From Thiodiazotropha sp050291245 (GTDB taxonomy: Bacteria; Pseudomonadota; Gammaproteobacteria; Chromatiales; Chromatiaceae): 64,000 nucleotides of DNA. The notes beneath the pieces were generated by a model, which was given only the letters and a program-made list of their open reading frames with translations, did no database searches and was not told the origin of the DNA. The stretch lies in assembly GCA_050291245.1 (NCBI GenBank), contig JBNKJP010000061.1, forward strand, positions 15,172 through 79,171, given 5' to 3'. Below, piece after piece: positions 25,373 to 34,293 of the stretch. The translations under genes and the position numbers were made by a program. Each line of letters starts with the position of its first letter. Positions within the stretch are counted from its first letter, which is position 1.

Positions 25373-26443
25373 TCAGGTTGATGCGTGGTAGGGAAGACTC
25401 AATTCATGAACCGCCTCGACAAACGCTCCGGCATGTTCCGGATCGATCTCCGGATGGATTCCGTGTCCCAGATTGAACACATGCCCGGTACCCTGTCCGT
25501 AGCTGGCAAGAACCTGTGCCACCTCCTCACGGATCCGCTCCGGTGAGGCATAGAGGGTGCAGGGATCCAGGTTGCCCTGGAGTGCGACCCGGTCACCCAC
25601 CCGGCGGCGCGCGTCCGCCAGGTCCAGTGTCCAGTCGATTCCCAGGGCGTCGCAACCGCTGTCGGCCATGCTTTCGAGCCAGAGACTGCCTCCCTTGGTA
25701 AACAGAATAGTTGGTATTCGCCGGCCGTCCGACTCCCGGGTAAGGCCCTGCAGAATCCGCCGCATGTAATCGAGGGAAAAATGCTGGTAGTGCTGCGGGG
25801 TCAGGACCCCGCCCCAGGTGTCGAAGATCATCACCGCCTGGGCTCCCGCCTCGATCTGCGCATTGAGGTAGTCCGTCACCGCTGTGGCGACCTTGTTCAG
25901 CAGCTGATGCATCAGATCCGGTCGATCGAACATCATGCGTTTCACCTTGGAGAAGTTCTTCGTCCCGCCCCCTTCGACCATGTAGGTGGCGAGGGTCCAG
26001 GGACTGCCGCTGAAGCCGATCAGTGGTACCCGTCCGTCGAGATCCCGGCGGATCGTGCGCACCGCATCCATGACATACCCCAGGTCGCTGGCCATATCCG
26101 GGAGTCCCAAGGCATCCACCGCCGCCTCGTCAATGACCGGGCGTTCGAAATGGGGCCCTTCCCCCTCGGTGAAGTAGAGACCCAGACCCATGGCATCAGG
26201 CACGGTGAGGATATCCGAGAACAGAATGGCCGCATCCAGTGGGTAACGCTCCAGGGGTTGCAGCGTCACTTCACAGGCCAATTCCGGATTGCGGCACAGA
26301 TCCATGAAACTACCCGCCTTGGCGCGTGTCGCACGGTACTCCGGCAGATACCGCCCGGCCTGGCGCATCATCCAAACCGGGGTCATGTCGACGGGTTCGC
26401 GCAATAGGGCACGAAGAAAACGGTCATTTTTCAGTGGCGTCAC
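25373..26443 (-). CDS. hemE: Uroporphyrinogen decarboxylase
   Basis: HemE removes four carboxylates from uroporphyrinogen III to give coproporphyrinogen III in haem synthesis. The 356-residue product matches the usual length. Signatures include PVWMMRQAGRYLPEYR near residues 22-37, the segment with the catalytic aspartate (LFSDILTVPDAMGLGL) and GFSGSPWTLATYMVEGG. The ATG is preceded by a spaced GA-rich site. It leads a leftward run with two oxidoreductase genes and diverges from the PDC-sensor gene. Confidence 0.96.
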   Translation of the reverse strand: MTPLKNDRFLRALLREPVDMTPVWMMRQAGRYLPEYRATRAKAGSFMDLCRNPELACEVTLQPLERYPLDAAILFSDILTVPDAMGLGLYFTEGEGPHFERPVIDEAAVDALGLPDMASDLGYVMDAVRTIRRDLDGRVPLIGFSGSPWTLATYMVEGGGTKNFSKVKRMMFDRPDLMHQLLNKVATAVTDYLNAQIEAGAQAVMIFDTWGGVLTPQHYQHFSLDYMRRILQGLTRESDGRRIPTILFTKGGSLWLESMADSGCDALGIDWTLDLADARRRVGDRVALQGNLDPCTLYASPERIREEVAQVLASYGQGTGHVFNLGHGIHPEIDPEHAGAFVEAVHELSLPYHAST

Positions 26444-26594
26444 GGAAAAGATCCTTTAGCAGCATTTTTTGGTATAAAGAACAGCTGATTGTACACGCAA
26501 ACGCCGCCCGCTTCTGTACACCCGACAGGGCGAGCCGAATGTCCGGCCAAGCCGATACTGAATCGAATATAAGAAAACCCCCAATACTGTCACC

Positions 26595-27530
26595 ATGACC
26601 CAAATCAAGCAGATCATCCTCTCGAAAAAAGACGCTCTGGCCAGCGCAATCGGTGAACCTCTGTCGAAACTGGCCAGTTTATGCGCACCGGTCTGGGAGG
26701 ATGCGGATCGCCTGGATGAGGTGCTGCAGCAGCACATCGCGGAGATCACCCATTGTGAATTTCTCTACGCCTGGGATCTGCAGGGCCAGGAGATATCCTC
26801 ATTGGTCAGCGCCGATGGCCGGGACCTCGGCTGGCGGGGAAGAGACCTTTCGAGCCGCCCCTACCTGAAGAACAATCTCCCTTTCAAAGGCATCATGCTC
26901 TCATCGGTCTATCACAGCCAGTTTTCACAACGGGAATGTGTCACTGCGCTGCAGGCGGTTCGTCAGAAAGAAGCACTCATGGGGTTCATTGCCGCCGATT
27001 TCTCCCTGGACAAACTGGCTGATGGCAATGATACAGTGGAGAGTCTGCCGACATGGCAGCAGTTCAAAGGCGATCCCGCGGTCAGAGGCCAGCTGTTCAT
27101 GCAGCACAGGATTCAGAGCCGTCTCGATGAGCACATCGATTCGGTCAACAACACGGTCTATGATCTGATCACCGAACACGGCATCTTTCACTGCAAAATC
27201 CACTACTCAAGTGGACGCTGCTCGTTCTGGCAAATCGAGGATCCCTATACCTATCACATTCACGGGGTCGAGGAGATCATCGATACGGACATCGTGCTGG
27301 CCTATTCCCTGCACCCGTATCCGCAACGCGCCAAGGTCAGCCGGGAACAGTTGCGCATAATCCTGGAGCAGTTCAAAGCACTGCGCTTCGCCGATGAAAC
27401 CATCTACCTGCGCAGTGCATCGATCAATATTATGAACGGGATGTTGGGATTGACCTTCTCCTGCGACGGTTCCCACTACATGCCGGTAGCGGAATTCCTC
27501 GAGAAAAGTATCAACTTCTGGTTCGGTTGA
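26595..27530 (+). CDS. Soluble PDC (Cache) sensor-domain protein
   Basis: This 311-residue protein has no signal peptide or membrane helix. Its first half carries a PDC/Cache-type sensor fold (GRDLSSRPYLKNNL then GIMLSSVYHSQFSQRECVT, and LMGFIAADFSLDKLA), usually found outside the membrane ahead of signalling domains. The second half (about 170-311) shows no known output domain. It contains several His and Cys residues (HGIFHCKIHYSSGRCSFW). The role may be cytoplasmic sensing or an orphan sensor subunit. It is convergent with the MBL-fold gene, with stops 6 bp apart. Confidence 0.7.
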   Translation: MTQIKQIILSKKDALASAIGEPLSKLASLCAPVWEDADRLDEVLQQHIAEITHCEFLYAWDLQGQEISSLVSADGRDLGWRGRDLSSRPYLKNNLPFKGIMLSSVYHSQFSQRECVTALQAVRQKEALMGFIAADFSLDKLADGNDTVESLPTWQQFKGDPAVRGQLFMQHRIQSRLDEHIDSVNNTVYDLITEHGIFHCKIHYSSGRCSFWQIEDPYTYHIHGVEEIIDTDIVLAYSLHPYPQRAKVSREQLRIILEQFKALRFADETIYLRSASINIMNGMLGLTFSCDGSHYMPVAEFLEKSINFWFG

Positions 27531-27536
27531 ATCGGC

Positions 27537-28295
27537 TCAAGGCACTCGATAGTTGGCCTGGGTCACCAGATCCACGCCGCACTCCAGGTTTTCGACCCAG
27601 TCGATGAACTCCTTGACCACCTTCTTGCCGATAAAGGCGCGCCCGTGCTGCGGCACGATCATATCGATGTCGAGTTGCCGAACCATGTTGGCCCACAGAC
27701 GACAGACCTTGTTGGAATTCATATAGCGTCGGTGGAAACCCTCCATGTAGGGAAGGATGTCCGAGAGCTTGCGGATCGGCGCATTGAGATCCCCCGGTGG
27801 CAGATTGGCGCCGAGATCGCCAGAGAAGAGAATCCGGCTGAGGGGATCATAAAACTGAAAATTGCCTTCTGCATGGAGAAAGTGCGCCGGCAAGGCCTTC
27901 ATACGGATGTTGCCGAGCTGCAGATTGGTACCCTCATCCGGAATCGGCACAACCCGGTCGACCAGGCGACCCGGTCGGGTGAAATGGGGAATGAAGCGTT
28001 CCCACAGCGCCGGCACCACTACCTTGCAATCGGTACCGACCAGCCACTTGTTGACCGACGCGACGATGTCCGGATCCTGATGGGAGGCCACCACGTAGTC
28101 CAGCTTTTTTACGTTCATGTAGTCACTGATCGCCATGAACAGCCGGGAATAGGTCAACTCACCGCCCGGATCGATCAGCGCCGCATGCTGGTGATCGTAG
28201 ATTAGAAACTGATTGGCTTGCACTGCTTCGCCGGAAACCAAATCCCTGAATGCCACGCAGATGTGGCTACCGTTATTGAATAACTCAACTGACAT
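27537..28295 (-). CDS. MBL-fold diiron protein of the flavodiiron/ODP type
   Basis: This 252-residue protein contains only the metallo-beta-lactamase-like domain of flavodiiron proteins, without flavodoxin. The metal motif is H72-x-D74-x-D76 (SHQDPD), which lacks the second His of classical HxHxDH beta-lactamases and resembles the HxExD of flavodiiron and ODP proteins. ALPAHFLHAEGNFQFY, LFSGDLGA and VPQHGRAF supply the remaining ligands. Members bind or reduce O2, and in spirochaetes an ODP works as an oxygen sensor for chemotaxis. The adjacent PDC-sensor gene makes a sensory role attractive, but that is inference. Confidence 0.82.
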   Translation of the reverse strand: MSVELFNNGSHICVAFRDLVSGEAVQANQFLIYDHQHAALIDPGGELTYSRLFMAISDYMNVKKLDYVVASHQDPDIVASVNKWLVGTDCKVVVPALWERFIPHFTRPGRLVDRVVPIPDEGTNLQLGNIRMKALPAHFLHAEGNFQFYDPLSRILFSGDLGANLPPGDLNAPIRKLSDILPYMEGFHRRYMNSNKVCRLWANMVRQLDIDMIVPQHGRAFIGKKVVKEFIDWVENLECGVDLVTQANYRVP

Positions 28296-28784
28296 AATGG
28301 TATGACTTCATTAAGTGTGACTGGACTGGTGGTGCATGGCATCATCCTTGACTCGAGATACCGGCAGTTAGCGACCAGAGCCGCCAAATCTTTACTAAAC
28401 CTCAGTATATTACAAATAACCCCTCTTGATTAACAGGTCTGAAAAGTTAATTTCAAGTTCCTGGGAGCGTTCCTTTCCCCTAGTATAGGACCCTACACCA
28501 GAGTACCCCGCCACCGATTCTGTAACATTCGGAAACTCCCCCAATACACCAGAACAAGGGGTGGCTTGGAGTCGACAGCCTGCCATCGGATCACAACATC
28601 TCATCGCTGCTCACCCATGGCTGGGACCTCTCACCCGGAGAGGCTCGCGCATTACAGGATCGTCTCAGAGATCAGGTGATCAAGCGGGACGACTTTCCCC
28701 CCTTGCAATACGTCTGCGGTACGGATGTGGGGTTCGAACAGTCCGGCCGCACCACCGGTGTATGTTTCCGTGGGTTCAGGGCTT
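28296..28784. other. Intergenic stretch containing an endonuclease V remnant
   Basis: About 490 bp with no intact gene. The first 240 bp show nothing recognisable beyond the likely promoter of the MBL-fold gene; the second half holds the nfi-like remnant described separately. Confidence 0.7.
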
Positions 28785-28796
28785 CTATGGGTTGCG
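28541..28796 (+). pseudogene. nfi: Endonuclease V (nfi-like) N-terminal remnant
   Basis: The frame beginning at 28541 encodes HGWDLSPGEARALQDRLRDQ, then VIKRDDFPPLQYVCGTDVGF and EQSGRTTG, which matches the start of endonuclease V (deoxyinosine 3'-endonuclease). It includes the first catalytic aspartate in the G-x-DVGFE motif. Similarity stops abruptly after about 50 residues and the frame then runs into the 3' end of the opposite-strand hypothetical gene. No ATG, GTG or TTG start with a ribosome binding site is visible. About three quarters of the enzyme is missing, so this is a deletion remnant, not a working gene. Confidence 0.72.
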
Positions 28797-29180
28797 AATA
28801 TGCTCAATGTAACGAGGCCGGTCATCCAGCTCCAGCCGGACACCCTCCGCCCAGGCCTTGAGGGGTTGCTGATCCCGAATCCGCAGGTCGCAACGGGCTC
28901 GGCCCTGGCTCTGTAATGGGATGGGAATCATATCTCGGTAGGTATAGACGTTCTCACCCACATCCCCTCCGTCACAAATACAGGGACAAGCGGGCAGCGT
29001 GGTTTCCAGCTCCGCGTTCTCATAGATCAGCGCGCCGGCCTGCCACCAACGGGTCCGCTCCTCCGAGCCGCTCATGGTCTTGATGATAATGACACGGGAA
29101 AAACGGATCGTCAGTTTGCCTGCTTCGAAAGTAATCGCTTCAATTTCACTACCTGGCAAATCGATCGTACTGGAGTCCAT
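28785..29180 (-). CDS. Hypothetical protein with a CxC motif
   Basis: This 131-residue cytoplasmic protein (no signal, no membrane helix) begins MDSSTIDLPGSEIEAITFEA and reads like a beta-rich domain. It contains a cysteine cluster PACPCICDGG at about residues 83-92 that could bind a metal. No family was recognised. Its 3' end abuts the endonuclease V remnant, so the deletion that destroyed nfi stopped at or just beyond this gene. Confidence 0.6.
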   Translation of the reverse strand: MDSSTIDLPGSEIEAITFEAGKLTIRFSRVIIIKTMSGSEERTRWWQAGALIYENAELETTLPACPCICDGGDVGENVYTYRDMIPIPLQSQGRARCDLRIRDQQPLKAWAEGVRLELDDRPRYIEHIRNP

Positions 29181-29344
29181 AGTGCTTACCTACAACTTGA
29201 TTCACGCATTGTCTCTGCCGGTTGACGAGCAACATCGTCACAGCGGCTATCGGGCCCATTACCTCTCCCCCTATTCAGCCACCGGTCAAGGGCCCGCATC
29301 ATATACCGGCGAGCCGTTCAGGCTACCACACAATTCATGACGGA

Positions 29345-30751
29345 TCAGATATCCTCGAGTCCCAACTCCTTGATCTTGCGGGTCAGGGTGTTGCGTCCCC
29401 AACCCAACAGCCGGGCCGCATCCTGGCGCTTGCCCGCGGTGTGCTCAAGGGCGGTTTCGATCATGATGGTCTCAAATTCGGGTTCCGCTTCATTGAGGAT
29501 TCCTTCCTGCCCCTCCTGCAAACGGTTCTTGACCCAGCGTCGCAGCAACTGCCGCCAGTCATCCGGGGAGGATCGGGTCTCATCGGTCTCTTTCAGCTCC
29601 GCGGGAAGATCGTCGATATGAATCTCCTGTCCCGATGCCATCACGGTCAGCCAACGGGCCGTGTTCTCCAATTGGCGGACATTACCCGGCCACTCCAGCA
29701 GTGCTAGGTAGCGCTCGGCTTCCGGCAGCAGAACCTTGCTTTCAACCGCCAGCTCCTCGGCCGCGCTCTTGAGGAAATGCTTCAACAGCAGCGGGATGTC
29801 TTCCCGACGCTGCCTGAGCGCAGGCAGATGGATGCGTATGACATTCAAGCGATGAAACAGATCCTCACGAAACGAACCCTGTTTCACCAGTCCCTCGAGA
29901 TGCTGATGGGTCGCTGCGATGATGCGCACATCCACCTTGATCGGTTCATGCCCGCCAACCCGATAGAATTCGCCGTCGGCCAATACCCGCAGCAGACGGG
30001 TCTGCAACTCCGCCGGCATATCACCGATTTCATCGAGAAACAGGGTGCCCGTATCCGCCTGTTCAAAACGGCCCACTCGGCGGCTCTGCGCACCGGTAAA
30101 GGCGCCACGTTCATGACCGAAGAGTTCCGATTCCATCAGATCCCTGGGAATCGCGGCCATATTCAAGGCAATGAACGGACCGCTCGCGCGACTGCTGTGG
30201 CGGTGCAGGGCATGAGCCACCAGTTCCTTGCCGGTACCCGATTCCCCATTGATCAACACCGTGATGTTGGAGCGTGCCAAACGACCGATCGCGCGAAACA
30301 CCTCCTGCATCGCGGGGGCTTCGCCGATGATCTCCTTGGCTCGCTCCTGGTCCTCCAGGTCGGTTTTGTCTTCCACGGTCTTCTGCTGACGACAGGCCCG
30401 ACGAATCTGTTGAATGGCATCATCTACATCGAAGGGCTTTGGCAGGTATTCGAAGGCTCCGCCGTGATAGGCGGACACCGCGCTCTCAAGATCCGAGTGC
30501 GCCGTCATGATGATCACCGGAAGTGTGGGGTAACGGGCATGCAGGAGTTCAAGCAACTCCAGCCCATCCATCCCGGGCATCCGGATATCGGAAACGATCA
30601 CATCCGGCTGACCTTTGTCGAGTGAGCTCAGAACCTTGTCCGCGCTCTCGAAACTGGTCACCTCCATCTCTGCTTTTTCCAGGGTCTTCTCCAATACCCA
30701 TCGAATCGAGCGATCGTCATCGATCACCCAAACTCGGCATGCTCTATCCAT
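29345..30751 (-). CDS. glnG: Nitrogen regulation response regulator NtrC
   Basis: NtrC activates sigma-54 promoters when phosphorylated by NtrB under nitrogen limitation. The 468-residue protein has a receiver domain with the phospho-acceptor Asp55 (VSDIRMPGMDG) and Lys105. The AAA+ domain has Walker A GESGTGKE (169-176), GAFTGA (216-221) that contacts sigma-54, and Walker B LFLDE. A C-terminal Fis-type helix-turn-helix follows at about 440-465 (LLGWGRNTLTRKIKELG). The start overlaps ntrB by 8 bp, so the pair is co-translated. Confidence 0.96.
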   Translation of the reverse strand: MDRACRVWVIDDDRSIRWVLEKTLEKAEMEVTSFESADKVLSSLDKGQPDVIVSDIRMPGMDGLELLELLHARYPTLPVIIMTAHSDLESAVSAYHGGAFEYLPKPFDVDDAIQQIRRACRQQKTVEDKTDLEDQERAKEIIGEAPAMQEVFRAIGRLARSNITVLINGESGTGKELVAHALHRHSSRASGPFIALNMAAIPRDLMESELFGHERGAFTGAQSRRVGRFEQADTGTLFLDEIGDMPAELQTRLLRVLADGEFYRVGGHEPIKVDVRIIAATHQHLEGLVKQGSFREDLFHRLNVIRIHLPALRQRREDIPLLLKHFLKSAAEELAVESKVLLPEAERYLALLEWPGNVRQLENTARWLTVMASGQEIHIDDLPAELKETDETRSSPDDWRQLLRRWVKNRLQEGQEGILNEAEPEFETIMIETALEHTAGKRQDAARLLGWGRNTLTRKIKELGLEDI

Positions 30752-31820
30752 CTACCTGCTCCAAGGGAAGTAAAACTCTAAACACGGTTTCACCGGGTTT
30801 ACTGGTAAATTCAATCAATCCCTGGTGGCGATTGATCAGTGTCTGGGAAATCGACAGCCCCAAGCCCATGCCGTCACTACCCGACACCAGGGGAAAAAAC
30901 ACACGCTCCTGCAGTTCCGGGGGGATACCCGGGCCGTTGTCGGTGATTTCAATGGAGACCACCAGACGGTGGCGGATGTTGCCGATGGTGAACTGACGCA
31001 GAATACGGCTGTTGATACCCAACAACCCATTGGGACCGGCCGCCCTAACCCCGTTACGGATGATGTTGAGGAAGGCCTGGATCAACTGATCCATATCACC
31101 GGTCAGATTCGGAATACTCGGATCATAGTTCTTCGTGATGACCAGGTTGGCGCCGGCCTCTGCCTTTGTCAGAACACAGACCCTTTCCAGTACCTGGTGG
31201 ATATTCACCGGTTTCATTTCGGGAATCCGATTGGGCCCGAGCATCGTATTAACCAGATTCTGCAGGCGATCCGCCTCTTCAATGATGATCTGGGTGTACT
31301 CCGTCAAGGACTCATCGGGCAGCTCCCGCTCCAGCAGTTGCGCCGCTCCGCGTAAGCCACCCAGGGGATTCTTGATCTCATGGGCCAGACCTCGCACCAG
31401 AGCACGGCTGGCCTGATTACGGGCGAGAATCTGCTCTTCCCGGGTAATCCGCAACTGGCGGTCGACCTGTTGAATCTCCACCAGAAACTCGTTGATGGTC
31501 TGTCCCAAACGGACGGGTATCACCGTACAGTCCACGGTGATCTCCTGGTTTTCGTGGAGTTGCAGTTGATGTTCCCGCTCGGTGAAGGGCTGTCCGGTCT
31601 CCAGGGAGCGCATTAGGTTGGACTGTACGATATCTCCGGAGCAATGAATCAACTCATCGGCCTGGGTACCAATCACCTTGCGGGCACTGACGCCGAACAA
31701 CATTTCAGCAGCCGAGTTGATATAGCGCAGATTGAATTCGCGATCGAAGAGCAGGATGGCCGTACTGAGATTTTCGAGGACCCGCCTCTCCATATTGCTT
31801 TTGGGTGGATAGGAGTTCAT
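30744..31820 (-). CDS. glnL: Nitrogen regulation sensor histidine kinase NtrB
   Basis: The kinase-phosphatase senses nitrogen through PII and controls NtrC. From 31820 it has 358 residues: a PAS domain (about 15-115), the phospho-acceptor His147 in GLAHEIKNPLGG, and a GHKL ATPase domain with NIIRNGVRAA (N box), DNGPGIP and GMGLGLSISQ. An in-frame ATG at 31793 would also retain the whole PAS domain. It fits better if transcription starts near 31821 from the sigma-54-type element found just upstream. No strong ribosome binding site precedes either start. Confidence 0.95.
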   Translation of the reverse strand: MNSYPPKSNMERRVLENLSTAILLFDREFNLRYINSAAEMLFGVSARKVIGTQADELIHCSGDIVQSNLMRSLETGQPFTEREHQLQLHENQEITVDCTVIPVRLGQTINEFLVEIQQVDRQLRITREEQILARNQASRALVRGLAHEIKNPLGGLRGAAQLLERELPDESLTEYTQIIIEEADRLQNLVNTMLGPNRIPEMKPVNIHQVLERVCVLTKAEAGANLVITKNYDPSIPNLTGDMDQLIQAFLNIIRNGVRAAGPNGLLGINSRILRQFTIGNIRHRLVVSIEITDNGPGIPPELQERVFFPLVSGSDGMGLGLSISQTLINRHQGLIEFTSKPGETVFRVLLPLEQVDG

Positions 31821-31831
31821 GGCATCTTATT

Positions 31832-31847
31832 AGCAATAAACGCACCA
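31832..31847 (-). promoter_or_regulatory. Sigma-54-type promoter candidate for ntrBC
   Basis: On the minus strand the sequence reads TGGTGCGTTTATTGCT. It keeps the essential GG and GC dinucleotides at the required 10-bp spacing and fits TGGCACG-N4-TTGCW except at two less critical bases. Transcription would begin near 31821. Confidence 0.5.
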
Positions 31848-31999
31848 AAAAATCCGTCACTCAATGACACAGAAACATGACAGAGACAATTCCCCTAACA
31901 AACCGACAATATCCTCAACTTACGGGGAAAAATTCGGATATGCCAACCGGTGTGAAGGTGTGTACAGAAACAGGAGTCAGGGCTCAGCACCGGATGCTA

Positions 32000-32016
32000 T
32001 GCACTATTATAGTGCA
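32000..32016. promoter_or_regulatory. NtrC enhancer site candidate upstream of ntrB
   Basis: TGCACTATTATAGTGCA is a perfect 17-bp dyad fitting the NtrC consensus TGCACYA-N3-TRGTGCA. It lies about 150 bp upstream of the sigma-54-type element, a normal enhancer distance, suggesting that NtrC controls its own operon. Confidence 0.6.
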
Positions 32017-32160
32017 AAAAGGAAATACCGGACCACCCGGGTCGCTTCGGTATCTCATCGAGTCTTAGCCAGACAATGGACGTGGGTGGCGAAGCGTTCG
32101 GGCGTCGGGATGACGGTGATTTTCTGGCTTCAGTTAAGTGCTATTCCCGTTTGGGAGAAA

Positions 32161-32664
32161 TCACTCGAGAGCTTGCTGACGGAGGTCGAAACGGATGCTG
32201 TTGGACTGTTTCAACACATTACCCTCTTGATCGCGAATTTCGGCTTTCAGGGTATGGTTGCCTCGCACCAGGTTCTGCAGTACCAGCTGGGTAGTTTTAA
32301 TCGCAGATTTCAGCTGGGTACCGTCCACGGACAGATAGATTTCGTGACCTTCCTGGAGCGGAGGTGTCAGGGAAATTCCCACGGAAACGGAAGATTCCGC
32401 ACTGCGAATGGTGTCGTTGTCAGCGGGCTGGACAATTGCGAAATCGGTATATCCCGCGCTGTCCCCGTCCTGAGACTGGCCTGCCAGTTGTTTTGGGTCC
32501 ACGCCACCCTTCTTTATTTCGTCATGCACCCGTATGCTTTCCGCCCCGGGTTGATAAGTCTCGGAATAGATCACCTCGCCGTCGGCGTTGACCCATTTAT
32601 AGACATCCCGGGCAAGCAGGGGTTGAGAAAGTACAAGGGTTAAAACAAGGATGAGTATGCGCAT
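32161..32664 (-). CDS. DUF4124 domain protein, exported
   Basis: From the ATG at 32664 the product has 167 residues with a clear signal peptide (MRILILVLTLVLSQPLLA) and then the DUF4124 signature RDVYKWVNADGEVIYSETYQP. The open frame reaches 32715, but the upstream part lacks any export signal. The C-terminal half (about 80-165) looks like a beta-sandwich typical of periplasmic Ig-like domains. Its position between glnA and ntrB is seen in related gammaproteobacteria; a nitrogen-related function has not been shown. Confidence 0.82.
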   Translation of the reverse strand: MRILILVLTLVLSQPLLARDVYKWVNADGEVIYSETYQPGAESIRVHDEIKKGGVDPKQLAGQSQDGDSAGYTDFAIVQPADNDTIRSAESSVSVGISLTPPLQEGHEIYLSVDGTQLKSAIKTTQLVLQNLVRGNHTLKAEIRDQEGNVLKQSNSIRFDLRQQALE

Positions 32665-32713
32665 AGCCCTAGCATAGACAGGCTTGGCTGTGGAGACAAG
32701 CGATTCAGTTCTC

Positions 32714-32742
32714 AAAAAAGGCGCCTCCCCGAGGGGGAGGCG
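32714..32742 (-). terminator. Rho-independent terminator of glnA
   Basis: On the minus strand CGCCTCCCC, CTC, GGGGAGGCG forms a perfect 9-bp GC-rich stem followed by CC and six T residues. It lies 20 bp after the glnA stop and separates glnA from the DUF4124 gene. Confidence 0.9.
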
Positions 32743-32762
32743 TGGTTTGATAAGGATTCAGA

Positions 32763-34169
32763 TCAGAGACTGTAGTACATGTCGAATTCCACCGGATGGG
32801 TGGTCATGCGCATGATGGTCACCTCATCCATCTTCAGGGCAATGTAGCCGTCGATCAGATCATCGGTGAAAACGCCACCCGCGGTAAGAAAACCTCGATC
32901 CGCATCCAGGGCATCCAGCGCCATATCCAGGCTATGACAGACGGTCGGGATACTGGCCGATTCTTCGGCCGGCAGGTCATACAGATCCTTATCCATGGCC
33001 TCACCGGGATGGATCTTGTTCTGAATACCATCCAGACCGGCCATCATCATAGCGGAGAAGGCCAGATAGGGGTTGGCGGTCGGATCGGGGAAACGCACCT
33101 CAATACGCCGGCCTTTGGGGCTGGACACCCAAGGAATACGAATCGAAGCGGAACGGTTGCGTGCGGAGTAGGCCAGCATGACCGGTGCCTCGAAGCCGGG
33201 AACCAGACGCTTGTAGGAGTTGGTCGAAGCATTGGTGAAGGCGTTAAGGGCGCGGGCATGCTTGATGATACCGCCTATGTAATAGAGTGCGGTTTCGGAC
33301 AGGCCGCCGTATTGATCACCGGCGAAGATGTTCTCCCCGCCCTTGGACAGGGACTGGTGGACATGCATACCGGAACCGTTGTCGCCGACCAGTGGCTTGG
33401 GCATGAAGGTGGCGGTTTTGCCATAGGCATGAGCCACGTTCCAGGTGCAGTATTTCTGGATCTGTACCCAATCGGCGCGCTCCACCAGGGTGCTGAACTT
33501 GGTGCCGATCTCGCACTGACCGGCGGTGGCCACCTCGTGATGATGTACTTCCGTGGGGACCCCCATCTCTTCCATGGCCAGGCACATGGCACTGCGCAGG
33601 TCGTGGAGGGAATCGACCGGCGGAACCGGAAAGTAGCCGCCCTTGACGCCGGGACGGTGACCGATGTTGCCGTCCTCATAGACTCGCTCGGAGTTCCACT
33701 CGGCCTCTTCGGAATCGACCTTGACCATGGAACCGCTCATGTCGACACTCCAGCGAACATCGTCAAGGACGAAGAATTCGGGCTCGGGACCAAAGTAGGC
33801 GGCATCAGCAATCCCGGTGGATGCCAGATAGACCTCGGCGCGCTTGGCCAGGGAACGGGGGTCGCGTTCGTAGCCCTGCATGGTGGAAGGTTCGAGGATA
33901 TCGCAACGGATGATCAGGGTATTCTCATCCGAGAAGGGATCCATAACCGAGGAAGCATCTTCAGGCATCAGGATCATGTCGGATTCATTGATGCCCTTCC
34001 ATCCCGAGATGGACGAACCGTCGAACATCTTGCCGTCGGTGAAAAAATCCTCCTCGACCTGACTGCTGGGCAGGGTCACATGCTGTTCCTTGCCACGGGT
34101 ATCGGTGAAACGCAGATCGACGAATCTCACGTCATTGTCTTTGATCATCTTCAGGGCTTTCAACGCCAT
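32763..34169 (-). CDS. glnA: Glutamine synthetase type I (GSI-beta)
   Basis: GlnA condenses ammonia and glutamate using ATP. The ATG at 34169, preceded by GGAGAATAAG, gives 468 residues, the E. coli length; the frame extends to 34211 with unrelated residues. Signatures include FDGSSISGWKGINESDM at the N-terminal end, the ATP-binding block KPLVGDNGSGMHVHQSL and the adenylylation site KDLYDLPAEE with Tyr397, indicating control by adenylyltransferase GlnE. A strong terminator follows the gene. An NtrC-like site lies about 125 bp upstream. Confidence 0.97.
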   Translation of the reverse strand: MALKALKMIKDNDVRFVDLRFTDTRGKEQHVTLPSSQVEEDFFTDGKMFDGSSISGWKGINESDMILMPEDASSVMDPFSDENTLIIRCDILEPSTMQGYERDPRSLAKRAEVYLASTGIADAAYFGPEPEFFVLDDVRWSVDMSGSMVKVDSEEAEWNSERVYEDGNIGHRPGVKGGYFPVPPVDSLHDLRSAMCLAMEEMGVPTEVHHHEVATAGQCEIGTKFSTLVERADWVQIQKYCTWNVAHAYGKTATFMPKPLVGDNGSGMHVHQSLSKGGENIFAGDQYGGLSETALYYIGGIIKHARALNAFTNASTNSYKRLVPGFEAPVMLAYSARNRSASIRIPWVSSPKGRRIEVRFPDPTANPYLAFSAMMMAGLDGIQNKIHPGEAMDKDLYDLPAEESASIPTVCHSLDMALDALDADRGFLTAGGVFTDDLIDGYIALKMDEVTIMRMTTHPVEFDMYYSL

Positions 34170-34293
34170 CTTATTCTCCAGGAATGTTGAGTGATTCCAG
34201 ACTGTTTGCACAGCCGCGGTTCAGTGGTTTTGGTGAACGAAATATGCAACCTGTTTCTGGTGTGATCCGAAAAGACGCAGCCATGACCCCTCA

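Larger units (their letters stand above)
31821..32160. other. Regulatory gap upstream of ntrB
   Basis: 340 bp without a supported gene. It holds a sigma-54-like promoter facing ntrB (31832-31847) and a perfect palindromic NtrC-type site (32000-32016). The remaining sequence shows no gene. Confidence 0.65.

Noticed and set aside
32796..34190. 464-residue reading frame antisense to glnA
   Set aside because: A shadow of a strongly biased coding sequence; glnA motifs and its terminator define the real gene.
34276..34290. GG-N10-GC pattern upstream of glnA as a sigma-54 promoter
   Set aside because: The surrounding bases fit the consensus poorly and it lies next to the NtrC-like site, too close for an enhancer arrangement.
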